Source of the DNA: Arenicola marina
Lineage: Eukaryota > Annelida > Polychaeta > Arenicolidae
Direction of reading: 5' to 3'
NCBI GenBank assembly: GCA_964019135.1
Contig: OZ025255.1
Coordinates: 42,686,811 to 42,750,810 of the forward strand
Length of the DNA stretch: 64,000 bases
Shown piece after piece: positions 22,640 through 37,400 of this stretch. The translations under genes and the position numbers were made by a program. Below the pieces are notes generated by a model. The model was not told where the DNA came from, searched no databases, and saw only the letters and a program-made list of their open reading frames with translations. Each line of letters starts with the position of its first letter. Position 1 is the stretch's first letter.

Positions 22640-25600
22640 TCCTATGACCTAGGTGTGAACACATCCTATGACAACCCTCACCACGACCTAGGTGTAAACA
22701 CATCCTATGACAACCCTCACCACGACCTAGGTGTGAACGCCTTCTATGACAACCCTCACCACGACCTAGGTGTGAACACATTCTATGACAACCCTCACCA
22801 CGACCTAGGTGTGAACGCCTCCTATGACAACCCTCACCACGACCTAGGTGTGAACGCCTCCTATGACAACCCTCACCACGACCTAGGTGTGAACACATTC
22901 TATGACAACCCTCACCACGACCTAGGTGTAAACACATCCTATGACAACCCTCACCACGACCTAGGTGTGAACGCCGCCTATGACAACCCTCACCACGACC
23001 TAGGTGTGAACACATTCTATGACAACCCTCACCACGACCTAGGTGTGAACACATCCTATGACAACCCTCACCACGACCTAGGTGTGAACGCCTTCTATGA
23101 CAACCCTCACCACGACCTAGGTGTGAACACATCCTATGACAACCCTCACCACGACCTAGGTGTGAACACATCCTATGACAACCCTCACCACGACCTAGGT
23201 GTGAACGCCTCCTATGACAACCCTCACCACGACCTAGGTGTTAACACATCCTATGACAACCCTCACCACGACCTAGGTGTGAACGCCTCCTATGACAACC
23301 CTCACCACGACCTAGGTGTGAACACATTTTATGACAACCTTCACCAGGACCTAGGTGTGAACGCCTCCTATGACAACCCTCACCACGACCTAGGTGTGAA
23401 CGCCTCCTATGACAACCCTCACCACGACCTAGGTGTGAACACATCCTATGACAACCCTCACCACGACCTAGGTGTAAACACATCCTATGACAACCCTCAC
23501 CACGACCTAGGTGTGAACGCCTCCTATGACAACCCTCACCACGACCTAGGTGTGAACACATCCTATGACAACCCTCACCACGACCTAGGTGTAAACACAT
23601 CCTATGACAACCCTCACCACGACCTAGGTGTGAACGCCGCCTATGACAACCCTCACCACGACCTAGGTGTGAACACATTTTATGACAACCTTCACCAGGA
23701 CCTAGGTGTGAACGCCTCCTATGACAACCCTCACCACGACCTAGGTGTGAACGCCTCCTATGACAACCCTCACCACGACCTAGGTGTGAACACATCCTAT
23801 GACAACCCTCACCACGACCTAGGTGTAAACACATCCTATGACAACCCTCACCACGACCTAGGTGTGAACGCCTCCTATGACAACCCTCACCACGACCTAG
23901 GTGTGAACACATTCTATGACAACCCTCACCACGACCTAGGTGTGAACACATCCTATGACAACCCTCACCACGACCTAGGTGTGAACACATTCTATGACAA
24001 CCCTCACCACGACCTAGGTGTGAACACATCCTATGACAACCCATACCACGACCTAGGTGTGAACACATTCTATGACAACCCTCACCACGACCTAGGTGTG
24101 AACGCCTCCTATGACAACCCTCACCACGACCTAGGTGTGAACGCCTTCTATGACAACCCTCACCACGACCTAGGTGTGAACGCCCGCTATGACAACCCTC
24201 ACCAGGACCTAGGTGTGAACGCCTTCTATGACAACCCATACCACGACCTAGGTGTCAACACATCCTATGACAACCCTCACCAGGACCTAGGTGTGAACGC
24301 CTCCTATGACAACCCATACCACGACCTAGGTGTGAACACATCCTATGACAACCCATACCACGACCTAGGTGTGAACACATTCTATGACAACCCTCACCAC
24401 GACCTAGGTGTGAACGCCTCCTATGACAACCCTCACCACGACCTAGGTGTGAACGCCTTCTATGACAACCCTCACCACGACCTAGGTGTGAACGCCCGCT
24501 ATGACAACCCTCACCAGGACCTAGGTGTGAACGCCTTCTATGACAACCCATACCACGACCTAGGTGTGAACACATCCTATGACAACCCTCACCACGACCT
24601 AGGTGTGAACGCCTCCTATGACAACCCTCACCACGACCTAGGTGTGAACGCCTCCTATGACAACCCATACCACGACCTAGGTGTGAACACATCCTATGAC
24701 AACCCATACCACGACCTAGGTGTGAACACATTCTATGACAACCCTCACCACGACCTAGGTGTGAACGCCTCCTATGACAACCCTCACCACGACCTAGGTG
24801 TGAACGCCTTCTATGACAACCCTCACCACGACCTAGGTGTGAACGCCTCCTATGACAACCCTCACCACGACCTAGGTGTGAACGCCTCCTATGACAACCC
24901 TCACCACGACCTAGGTGTGAACACATCCTATGACAACCCTCACCAGGACCTAGGTGTGAACACATTCTATGACAACCCTCACCACGACCTAGGTGTGAAC
25001 ACATTCTATGACAACCCTCACCACGACCTAGGTGTGAACGCCTCCTATGACAACCCTCACCACGACCTAGGTGTGAACACATTCTATGACAACCCTCACC
25101 ACGACCTAGGTGTGAACGCCGCCTATGACAACCCTCACCACGACCTAGGTGTGAACGCCGCCTATGACAACCCTCACCACGACCTAGGTGTGAACGCCTC
25201 CTATGACAACCCTCACCACGACCTAGGTGTGAACGCCTTCTATGACAACCCTCACCACGACCTAGGTGTGAACGCCGCCTATGACAACCCTCACCACGAC
25301 CTAGGTGTGAACGCCTCCTATGACAACCCTCACCACGACCTAGGTGTGAACACATTCTATGACAACCCTCACCACGACCTAGGTGTGAACGCCTCCTATG
25401 ACAACCCTCACCACGACCTAGGTGTGAACGCCGCCTATGACAACCCTCACCACGACCTAGGTGTGAACGCCTCCTATGACAACCCTCACCACGACCTAGG
25501 TGTGAACGCCTCCTATGACAACCCTCACCACGACCTAGGTGTGAACACATCCTATGACAACCCTCACCACGACCTAGGTGTGAACGCCTCCTATGACAAC

Positions 25601-28600
25601 CCTCACCACGACCTAGGTGTGAACACATCCTATGACAACCCTCACCACGACCTAGGTGTGAACACATCCTATGACAACCCTCACCACGACCTAGGTGTGA
25701 ACACATCCTATGACAACCCTCACCACGACCTAGGTGTGAACACATCCTATGACAACCCTCACCACGACCTAGGTGTGAACACATCCTATGACAACCCTCA
25801 CCACGACCTAGGTGTGAACGCCGCCTATGACAACCCTCACCACGACCTAGGTGTGAACGCCGCCTATGACAACCCTCACCACGACCTAGGTGTGAACACA
25901 TCCTATGACAACCCTCACCACGACCTAGGTGTGAACGCCGCCTATGACAACCCTCACCACGACCTAGGTGTGAACACATCCTATGACAACCCTCACCACG
26001 ACCTAGGTGTGAACGCCGCCTATGACAACCCTCACCACGACCTAGGTGTGAACACATCCTATGACAACCCTCACCAGGACCTAGGTGTGAACGCCTCCTA
26101 TGACAACCCTCACCACGACCTAGGTGTGAACGCCCGCTATGACAACCCTCACCACGACCTAGGTGTGAACGCCTCCTATGACAACCCTCACCACGACCTA
26201 GGTGTGAACGCCTCCTATGACAACCCTCACCACGACCTAGGTGTGAACGCCCGCTATGACAACCCTCACCACGACCTAGGTGTGAACGCCCGCTATGACA
26301 ACCCTCACCACGACCTAGGTGTGAACACATCCTATGACAACCCTCACCACGACCTAGGTGTGAACACATCCTATGACAACCCTCACCACGACCTAGGTGT
26401 GAACGCCGCCTATGACAACCCTCACCACGACCTAGGTGTGAACACATCCTATGACAACCCTCACCAGGACCTAGGTGTGAACGCCTCCTATGACAACCCT
26501 CACCACGACCTAGGTGTGAACGCCCGCTATGACAACCCTCACCACGACCTAGGTGTGAACGCCCGCTATGACAACCCTCACCACGACCTAGGTGTGAACA
26601 CATCCTATGACAACCCTCACCACGACCTAGGTGTGAACACATCCTATGACAACCCTCACCACGACCTAGGTGTGAACGCCGCCTATGACAACCCTCACCA
26701 CGACCTAGGTGTGAACACATCCTATGACAACCCTCACCAGGACCTAGGTGTGAACGCCTCCTATGACAACCCTCACCACGACCTAGGTGTGAACGCCCGC
26801 TATGACAACCCTCACCACGACCTAGGTGTGAACGCCTCCTATGACAACCCTCACCACGACCTAGGTGTGAACGCCGCCTATGACAACCCTCACCACGACC
26901 TAGGTGTGAACGCCTCCTATGACAACCCTCACCAGGACCTAGGTGTGAACACATCCTATGACAACCCTCACCACGACCTAGGTGTGAACGCCCGCTATGA
27001 CAACCCTCACCACGACCTAGGTGTGAACGCCTCCTATGACAACCCTCACCAGGACCTAGGTGTGAACGCCTCCTATGACAACCCTCACCAGGACCTAGGT
27101 GTGAACGCCTCCTATGACAACCCTCACCACGACCTAGGTGTGAACGCCTCCTATGACAACCCTCACCAGGACCTAGGTGTGAACGCCTCCTATGACAACC
27201 CTCACCACGACCTAGGTGTGAACGCCCGCTATGACAACCCTCACCACGACCTAGGTGTGAACGCCTCCTATGACAACCCTCACCAGGACCTAGGTGTGAA
27301 CGCCTCCTATGACAACCCTCACCAGGACCTAGGTGTGAACGCCGCCTATGACAACCCTCACCACGACCTAGGTGCGAACACATCCTATGACAACCCTCAC
27401 CACGACCTAGGTGTGAACACATCCTATGACAACCCTCACCAGGACCTAGGTGTGAACGCCTCCTATGACAACCCTCACCACGACCTAGGTGCGAACACAT
27501 CCTATGACAACCCTCACCACGACCTAGGTGTGAACGCCCGCTATGACAACCCTCACCACGACCTAGGTGTGAACGCCGCCTATGACAACCCTCACCAGGA
27601 CCTAGGTGTGAACGCCTCCTATGACAACCCTCACCAGGACCTAGGTGTGAACGCCGCCTATGACAACCCTCACCACGACCTAGGTGCGAACACATCCTAT
27701 GACAACCCTCACCACGACCTAGGTGTGAACACATCCTATGACAACCCTCACCAGGACCTAGGTGTGAACGCCGCCTATGACAACCCTCACCACGACCTAG
27801 GTGCGAACACATCCTATGACAACCCTCACCACGACCTAGGTGCGAACACATCCTATGACAACCCTCACCACGACCTAGGTGTGAACACATCCTATGACAA
27901 CCCTCACCACGACCTAGGTGTGAACGCCGCCTATGACAACCCTCACCACGACCTAGGTGCGAACACATCCTATGACAACCCTCACCACGACCTAGGTGTG
28001 AACACATCCTATGACAACCCTCACCAGGACCTAGGTGTGAACGCCTCCTATGACAACCCTCACCACGACCTAGGTGTGAACGCCTCCTATGACAACCCTC
28101 ACCACGACCTAGGTGTGAACGCCTCCTATGACAATCCTCACCACGACCTAGGTGTGAACACATCCTATGACAACCCTCACCACGACCTAGGTGTGAACGC
28201 CGCCTATGACAACCCTCACCACGACCTAGGTGTGAACACATCCTATGACAACCCTCACCACGACCTAGGTGTGAACACATCCTATGACAACCCTCACCAC
28301 GACCTAGGTGTGAACACATCCTATGACAACCCTCACCAGGACCTAGGTGTGAACGCCTCCTATGACAACCCTCACCACGACCTAGGTGTGAACACATCCT
28401 ATGACAACCCTCACCACGACCTAGGTGTGAACGCCTCCTATGACAACCCTCACCAGGACCTAGGTGTGAACGCCCGCTATGACAACCCTCACCAGGACCT
28501 AGGTGTGAACGTCTCCTATGACAACCCTCACCAGAACCTAGCTGTGAACGCCTTCTATTACAACCCTCACCAGGACCTAGGTGTGAACGCCGCCTATGAC

Positions 28601-30910
28601 AACCCTCACCACGACCTAGGTGTGAACACATCCTATGACAACCCTCACCAGGACCTAGGTGTGAACACATCCTATGACAACCCTCACCAGGACCTAGGTG
28701 TGAACGCCTCCTATGACAACCCTCACCACGACCTAGGTGTAAACACATCCTATGACAACCCTCACCACGACCTAGGTGTGAACGCCTCCTATGACAACCC
28801 TCACCAGGACCAAGGTGTGAACACATCCTATGACAACCCTCACCACGACCTAGGTGTGAACACATCCTATGACAACCCTCACCACGACCTAGGTGTGAAC
28901 GCCTCCTATGACAACCCTCACCACGACCTAGGTGTGAACGCCTCCTATGACAACCCTCACCAGGACCTAGGTGTGAACACATCCTATGACAACCCTCACC
29001 AGGACCTAGGTGTGAACGCCCGCTATGACAACCCTTACCACGACCTAGGTGTGAACGCCCGCTATGACAACCCTCACCAGGACCTAGGTGTGAACGCCCG
29101 CTATGACAACCCTCAGCACGACCTAGGTGTGAACGCCTCCTATGACAACCCTCACCACGACCTAGGTGTGAACACATCCTATGACAACCCTCACCACGAC
29201 CTAGGTGTGAACACATCCTATGAGAACCCTCACCAGGACCTAGGTGTGAACACATCCTATGACAACCCTCACCACGACCTAGGTGTGAACGCCTCCTATG
29301 ACAACCCTCACCACGACCTAGGTGTAAACACATCCTATGACAACCCTCACCACGACCTAGGTGTGAACACATCCTATGACAACCTTCACCACGACCTAGG
29401 TGTGAACGCCTCCTATGACAACCCTCACCAGGACCTAGGTGTGAACGCCTCCTATGACAACCCTCACCAGGACCTAGGTGTGAACGCCTCCTATGACAAC
29501 CCTCACCACGACCTAGGTGTGAAAGCCCGCTATGACAACCCTTACCAGGACCAAGGTGTGAACACATCCTATGACAACCCTCACCAGGACCTAGGTGTGA
29601 ACGCCTCCTATGACAACCCTCACCACGACCTAGGTGTGAACGCCCGCTATGACAACCCTTACCAGGACCAAGGTGTGAACACATCCTATGACAACCCTCA
29701 CCAGGACCTAGGTGTGAACGCCTCCTATGACAACCCTCACCACGACCTAGGTGTGAACGCCCGCTATGACAACCCTCACCACGACCTAGGTGTAAACACA
29801 TCCTATGACAACCCTCACCACGACCTAGGTGTGAACACATCCTATGACAACCTTCACCACGACCTAGGTGTGAACGCCTCCTATGACAACCCTCACCAGG
29901 ACCTAGGTGTGAACACATCCTATGACAACCCTCACCAGGACCTAGGTGTGAACACATCCTATGACAACCCTCACCACGACCTAGGTGTGAACGCCTCCTA
30001 TGACAACCCTCACCAGGACCTAGGTGTTAACACATCCTATGACAACCCTCACCACGACCTAGGTGTGAACACATCCTATGACAACCTTCACCACGACCTA
30101 GGTGTGAATGCCTCCTATGACAACCCTCACCAGGACCTAGGTGTGAACGCCCGCTATGACAACCCTCACCACGACCTAGGTGTGAACGCCTCCTATGACA
30201 ACCCTCACCACGACCTAGGTGTGAACGCCTAAGACAACCCTCACCACGACCTAGGTGTGAACGCCTCCTATGACAGCACTCACCAGGACCTAGGTGTGAA
30301 CGCCCGCTATGACAACCCTCACCAGGACCTAGGTGTGAACGCCCGCTATGACAACCCTCACCACGACCTAGGTGTGAACGCCTCCTATGACAACCCTCAC
30401 CAGGACCTAGGTGTGAACGCCCGCTATGACAACCATCACCAGGACCTAGGTGTGAACGCCTCCTATGACAACCCTCACCACGACCTAGGGGTGAACGCCC
30501 GCTATGACAACCCTTACCACGACCTAGGTGTGAACGCCCGCTATGACAACCCTCACCAGGACCTAGGTGTGAACGCCCGCTATGACAACCCTCAGCACGA
30601 CCTAGGTGTGAACGCCTCCTATGACAACCCTCACCAGGACCTAGGTGTGAACGCCCGCTATGACAACCCTCACCAGGACCTAGGTGTGAACGCCCGCTAT
30701 GACAACCCTCACCACGACCTAGGTGTGAACGCCCGCTATGACAACCCTAACCAGGACCTAGGTGTGAACACATCCTGTGACAACCCTCACCACGACCTAG
30801 GTGTGAACACATCCTATGACAACCCTCACCAGGACCTAGGTGTGAACGCCTCCTATGACAACCCTCACCAGGACCTAGGTGTGAACGCCCGCTATGACAA
30901 CCCTCAGCAG
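22640..30910. repeat. 39-bp minisatellite, about 210 units, 8.3 kb
   Basis: The unit is CTATGACAACCCTCACCACG then ACCTAGGTGTGAACGCCTC. Because 39 bp is 13 codons and the unit lacks stops in this frame, the plus strand is open for about 2,525 codons (YDNPHHDLGVNAS repeated) up to a TAA at 30230-30232, where one unit is 3 bp short. The minus strand is open for up to 1,900 codons. There is no in-frame ATG between the upstream TGA (22637-22639) and the array, nor in the unit. Unit variation is concentrated in a few alleles (GCC/ACA, TCC/TTC/GCC/CGC, CAC/CAG) and most changes alter the amino acid, so there is no sign of protein-level constraint. I annotate it as non-coding satellite. Confidence 0.92.
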
Positions 30911-31440
30911 CACTACCACGAACATTCGCTCTCTTTCTTTATATTGAAAACAGGTCATTGACTCACGCTAAGAAGGATATCTGCCCCGTTCTGGATTCCC
31001 AATGACCCCTGAGCTGTAAATCCCAAGGAATTACTTCCAGTACCAAACAAAAGGAGACTGCCCGAGCTCTAAAAACATTCCCTGATTTATATCAGCATTG
31101 CTGTGAGGCAGTCTTAAAAACGCAAACCGGGTAAAAACGTTCAATGGATGTTTTCCTGTCAGTCTCAGGCGGAACGGAAACGGTTATTATAACCAGCTGC
31201 CCCGACAGAACCCAAATCGGTCGCCTGCCCAACATCATGGGTTTGCAAACACTTAGCTAATTACATTAGAAACAGTCAGCAGTTGTGAAAGGCTTAGTTT
31301 TGGAGTGTCCGGCGTTTTAGTCATAGAACGGTTTTCCAATGGATTGAAACATGCAACAAGTTTGGAGAAGGCGGGCAGAGGAATGTCATTACAACTACTA
31401 GGTGGGAACTTTTTTTATATGTACTATGGGCCGATGGCCT
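30911..31440. other. Unique spacer between two large arrays
   Basis: About 530 bp of ordinary sequence. No gene, RNA or repeat seen. Confidence 0.6.
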
Positions 31441-31449
31441 TTCAGTATA

Positions 31450-34400
31450 ATAAAGTTCCAAATTAAATTACTGCAATAGCACCGGGCGTGAAGAAAGGTC
31501 ATTATAACTACTGCAATAGCACAGGGCGTAAAGAAAGGTCATTGCAAACACTGCAACATCACAGGGCGTAAAGAAAGGTCATTGCAAACGCTGCAACACC
31601 ACATGGCGTAAAGAATGGGCATTGCAAACACTGCAACACCACAGGGCGTGAAGAAAGGTCATTGCAAACACTGCAAAACCACAGGGCGTAAATCAATGTC
31701 ACTACAAACACTGCAACACCACAGGGCGTGAAGAAAGGTCATTGCAAACACTGCAACACCACAGGGCGTAAAGAGAGGTCATTGCAAACACTGCAACACC
31801 AAAGGGCGTGAAGAAAGGTCATTGCAAACACTGCATCACCACAGGGCGTGAAGAAAGGTCATTGCAAACACTGCAACACCACAGGGCGTAAAGAGAAGTC
31901 ATTGCAAATACTGCATCACCACAGGGCGTGAAGAAAGGTCATTGCAAACACTGCAACACCACAGGGCGTAAAGAGAGGTCATTGCAAACACTGTAACACC
32001 ACAGGGCGTAAAGAAAGGTCATTGCAAACACTGCAACACCACAGGGCGTGAAGAAAGGTCATTGCAAACACTGCAACACCACAGGGCGTGAAGAAAGGTC
32101 ATTGCAAACACTGCAACACCACAGGGCGTGAAGAAAGGTCATTGCAAACACTGCAACATCACAGGGCGTGAAGAAAGTTCATTGCAAACACTGCAACACC
32201 ACAGGGCGTGAAGAATGGTCATTTCAAATACCGCAATAACACAGGTCGTAAAGGAATGTCATTATAACTACTGCAATAGCACAGGTCATAAAGGAATCTC
32301 ATTGCAAGCACTGCAACACCACAGGCACAGGGCACAAAGAAATGCAATTACAAATATTGCAACAAAAGAGGGAGGGCAAAAAATATCATTGTAAATACTG
32401 CAACACAGATCGTAAAGAAAGGTCATTCAAATACTGCAACAACACAGGGCGTAAAGAAAGTTCAATGCAAACACTGCAACACCACAGGGCGTGAAGAAAA
32501 GTCATTGCAAACACTGCAACACCACAGGGCGTAAAGAGAGGTCATTGCAAACACTGCATCACCACAGGGCATGAAGAAAGGTCATTGCAAACACTGCAAC
32601 ACCACAGGGCGTAAAGAGAGGTCATTGCAAACACTGTAACACCAAAGGGCGTAAAGAAAGGTCATTGCAAACACTGCAACACCACAGGGCGTGAAGAAAG
32701 GTCATTGCAAACACTGCAACACCACAGGGCGTAAAGAGAGGTCATTGCAAATACTGCATCACCACAGGGCGTGAAGAAAGGTCATTGCAAACACTGCAAC
32801 ACCACAGGGCGTGAAGAAAGGTCATTGCAAACACTGCAACATCACAGGGCGTGAAGAAAGTTCATTGCAAACACTGCAACACCACAGGGCGTGAAGAATG
32901 GTCATTTCAAATACCGCAATAAAACAGGTCGTAAAGGAATGTCATTATAACTACTGCAATAGCACAGGTCATAAAGGAATCTCATTGCAAGCACTGCAAC
33001 ACCACAGGCACAGGGCACAAAGAAATGCAATTACAAATATTGCAACAAAAGAGGGAGGGCAAAAAAGATCATTGTAAATACTGCAACACAGATCGTAAAG
33101 AAAGGTCATTCAAATACTGCAACAACACAGGGCGTAAAGAAAGGTCATTCAAATACTGCAACAACATAAGGCGTAAAGAAAGCTCATTCAAATACTGCAA
33201 CAACACAGGGCGTAAAGAAAGCTCATTCAAATACTGCAACAACACAGGGCGTAAAGAAAGCTCATTCAAATACTGCAACAACACAGGGCGTAAAGAAAGC
33301 TCATTCAAGTACTGCAACAACACAGAGCGTAAAGAAAGGTCATTCAAATACTGCAACAACACAGGGCGTAAAGAAAGGTCATTCAAATACTGCAACAACA
33401 CAGGGCGTAAAGAAAGCTCATTCAAGTACTGCAACAACACAGGGCGTAAAGAAAGCTCATTCAAATACTGCAACAACACAGGGCGTAAAGAAAGCTCATT
33501 CAAGTACTGCAACAACACAGGGCGTAAAGAAAGCTCATTCAAATACTGCAACAACACAGGGCGTAAAGAAAGCTCAGTCAAATACTGCAACAATACAGGG
33601 CGTAAAGAAAGCTCATTCAAATACTGCAACAACACAGGGCGTAAAGAAAGCTCATTCAAATACTGCATCACCACAGGGCGTGAAGAAAGGTCATTGCAAA
33701 CACTGCAACACCACAGGGCGTAAAGAGAGGTCATTGCAAACACTGTAACACCACAGGGCGTAAAGAAAGGTCATTGCAAACACTGCAACACCACAGGGCG
33801 TGAAGAAAGGTCATTGCAAACACTGCAACACCACAGGGCGTGAAGAAAGGTCATTGCAAACACTGCATCACCACAGGGCGTGAAGAAAGGTCATTGCAAA
33901 CACTGCAACACCACAGGGCGTAAAGAGAGGTCATTGCAAATACTGCATCACCACACGGCGTGAAGAAAGGTCATTGCAAACACTGCAACACCACAGGGCG
34001 TAAAGCGAGGTCATTGCAAACACTGTAACACCACAGGGCGTAAAGAAAGGTCATTGCAAACACTGCAACACCACAGAGCGTGAAGAAAGGTCATTGCAAA
34101 CACTGCAACACCACAGGGCGTGAAGAAAGGTCATTGCAAACACTGCAACACCACAGGGCGTGAAGAAAGGTCATTGCAAACACTGCAACATCACAGGGCG
34201 TGAAGAAAGTTCATTGCAAACACTGCAACACCACAGGGCGTGAAGAATGGTCATTTCAAATACCGCAATAACACAGGTCGTAAAGGAATGTCATTATAAC
34301 TAATGCAATAGCACAGGTCATAAAGGAATCTCATTGCAAGCACTGCAACACCACAGGCACAGGGCACAAAGAAATGCAATTACAAATATTGCAACAAAAG

Positions 34401-37400
34401 AGGGAGGGCAAAAAAGATCATTGTAAATACTGCAACACAGATCGTAAAGAAAGGTCATTCAAATACTGCAACAACACAGGGCGTGAAGAAAGGTCATTGC
34501 AAACACTGCAACACCACAGGGCGTGAAGAAAAGTCATTGCAAACACTGCAACACCACAGGGCGTAAAGAGAGGTCATTGCAAACACTGCATCACCACAGG
34601 GCATGAAGAAAGGTCATTGCAAACACTGCAACACCACAGGGCGTAAAGAGAGGTCATTGCAAACACTGTAACACCAAAGGGCGTAAAGAAAGGTCATTGC
34701 AAACACTGCAACACCACAGGGCGTGAAGAAAGGTCATTGCAAACACTGCAACACCACAGGGCGTGAAGAAAGGTCATTGCAAACACTGCAACACCACAGG
34801 GCGTGAAGAAAGGTCATTGCAAACACTGCAACACCACAGGGCGTGAAGAAAGTTCATTGCAAACACTGCAACACCACAGGGCGTGAAGAATGGTCATTTC
34901 AAATACCGCAATAACACAGGTCGTAAAGGAATGTCATTATAACTACTGCAATAGCACAGGTCATAAAGGAATCTCATTGCAAGCACTGCAACACCACAGG
35001 CACAGGGCACAAAGAAATGCAATTACAAATATTGCAACAAAAGAGGGAGGGCAAAAAAGATCATTGTAAATACTGCAACACAGATCGTAAAGAAAGGTCA
35101 TTCAAATACTGCAACAACACAGGGCGTAAAGAAAGGTCATTCAAATACTGCAACAACATAAGGCGTAAAGAAAGCTCATTCAAATACTGCAACAACACAG
35201 GGCGTAAAGAAAGCTCATTCAAATACTGCAACAACACAGGGCGTTAAGAAAGCTCATTCAAATACTGCAACAACACAGGGCGTAAAGAAAGCTCATTCAA
35301 ATACTGCAACAACACAGGGCGTAAAGAAAGGTCATTCAAATACTGCAACAACACAGGGCGTAAAGAAAGCTCATTCAAATACTGCAACAACACAGAGCGT
35401 AAAAAAAGGTTATTCACATACTGCAACAACACAGGGCGTAAAGAAAGCTCATTCAAATACTGCAACAACACAGGGCGTAAAGAAAGCTCATTCAAATACT
35501 GCAACAACACAGGGCGTAAAGAAATCTCATTCAAATACTGCAACAACACAGGGCGTAAAGAAAGCTCATTCAAATACTGCAACAACACAGGGCGTAAAGA
35601 AAGCTCATTCAAATACTGCAACAACACAGGGCGTAAAGAAAGGTCATTCAAATACTGCAACAACACAGGGCGTAAAGAAATCTCATTCAAATACTGCAAC
35701 AACACAGGGCGTAAAGAAAGCTCATTCAAATACTGCAACAACACAGGGCGTAAAGAAAGCTCATTCAAATACTGCAACAACACAGGGCGTAAAGAAATCT
35801 CATTCAAATACTGCAACAACACAGGGCGTAAAGAAAGCTCAGTCAAATACTGCAACAACACAGGGCGTAAAGAAAGCTCATTCAAATACTGCAACAACAC
35901 AGGGCGTAAAGAAATCTCATTCAAATACTGCAACAACACAGGGCGTAAAGAAAGCTCAGTCAAATACTGCAACAACACAGGGCGTAAAGAAAGCTCATTC
36001 AAATACTGCAACAACACAGGGCGTAAAGAAATCTCATTCAAATACTGCAACAACACAGGGCGTAAAGAAAGCTCATTCAAATACTGCAACAACACAGGGC
36101 GTAAAGAAATCTCATTCAAATACTGCAACAACACAGGGCGTAAAGAAAGCTCATTCAAATACTGCAACAACACAGGGCGTAAAGAAAGCTCATTCAAATA
36201 CTGCAACAACACAGGGCGTAAAGAAAGCTCATTCAAATACTGCAACAACACAGGGCGTAAAGAAAGCTCATTCAAATACTGCAACAACACAGGGCGTAAA
36301 GAAAGCTCATTCAAATACTGCAACAACACAGGGCGTAAAGAAAGCTCATTCAAATACTGCAACAACACAGGGCGTAAAGAAAGCTCATTCAAATACTGCA
36401 ACAACACAGAGCGTAAAGAAAGGTCATTCAAATACTGCAACAACACAGGGCGTAAAAAAAGCTCATTCAAATACTGCAACAACACAGGGCGTAAAGAAAG
36501 CTCATTCAAATACTGCAACAACACAGGGCGTAAAGAAAGCTCATTCAAATACTGCAACAACACAGAGCGTAAAGAAAGGTCATTCAAATACTGCAACAAC
36601 ACAGGGCGTAAAGAAAGCTCATTCAAATACTGCAACAACACAGGGCGTAAAGAAAGCTCAGTCAAATACTGCAACAACACAGGGCGTAAAGAAAGCTCAT
36701 TCAAATACTGCAACAACACAGGGCGTAAAGAAAGCTCAGTCAAATACTGCAACAATACAGGGCGTAAAGAAAGCTCATTCAAATACTGCAACAACATAGA
36801 GCGTAAAGAAAGCTCATTCAAATACTGCAACAACACAGGGCGTAAAGAAAGCTCATTCAAATACTGCAACAACACAGGGCGTAAAGAAAGCTCATTCAAA
36901 TACTGCAACAATACAGGGCGTAAAGAAAGCTCATTCAAATACTGCAACAACACAGGGCGTAAAGAAAGCTCATTCAAATACTGCAACAACACAGGGCGTA
37001 AAGAAAGCTCATTCAAATACTGCAACAACACAGGGCGTAAAGAAAGCTCATTCAAATACTGCAACAACACAGGGCGTAAAGAAAGGTCATTCAAATACTG
37101 CAACAACACAGGGCGTAAAGAAAGGTCATTCAAATACTGCAACAACACAGGGCGTAAAGAAAGCTCAGTCAAATACTGCAACAACACAGGGCGTAAAGAA
37201 AGCTCATTCAAATACTGCAACAACACAGGGCGTAAAGAAAGCTCAGTCAAATACTGCAACAATACAGGGCGTAAAGAAAGCTCATTCAAATACTGCAACA
37301 ACATAGAGCGTAAAGAAAGCTCATTCAAATACTGCAACAACACAGGGCGTAAAGAAAGCTCATTCAAATACTGCAACAACACAGGGCGTAAAGAAAGCTC

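Noticed and set aside
22655..30232. A 2,525-codon plus-strand open frame, and a 1,900-codon minus-strand frame, as giant repetitive protein genes
   Set aside because: They follow from a 39-bp stop-free unit. There is no in-frame ATG after the upstream TGA, both strands are open and unit changes are mostly amino-acid-altering.
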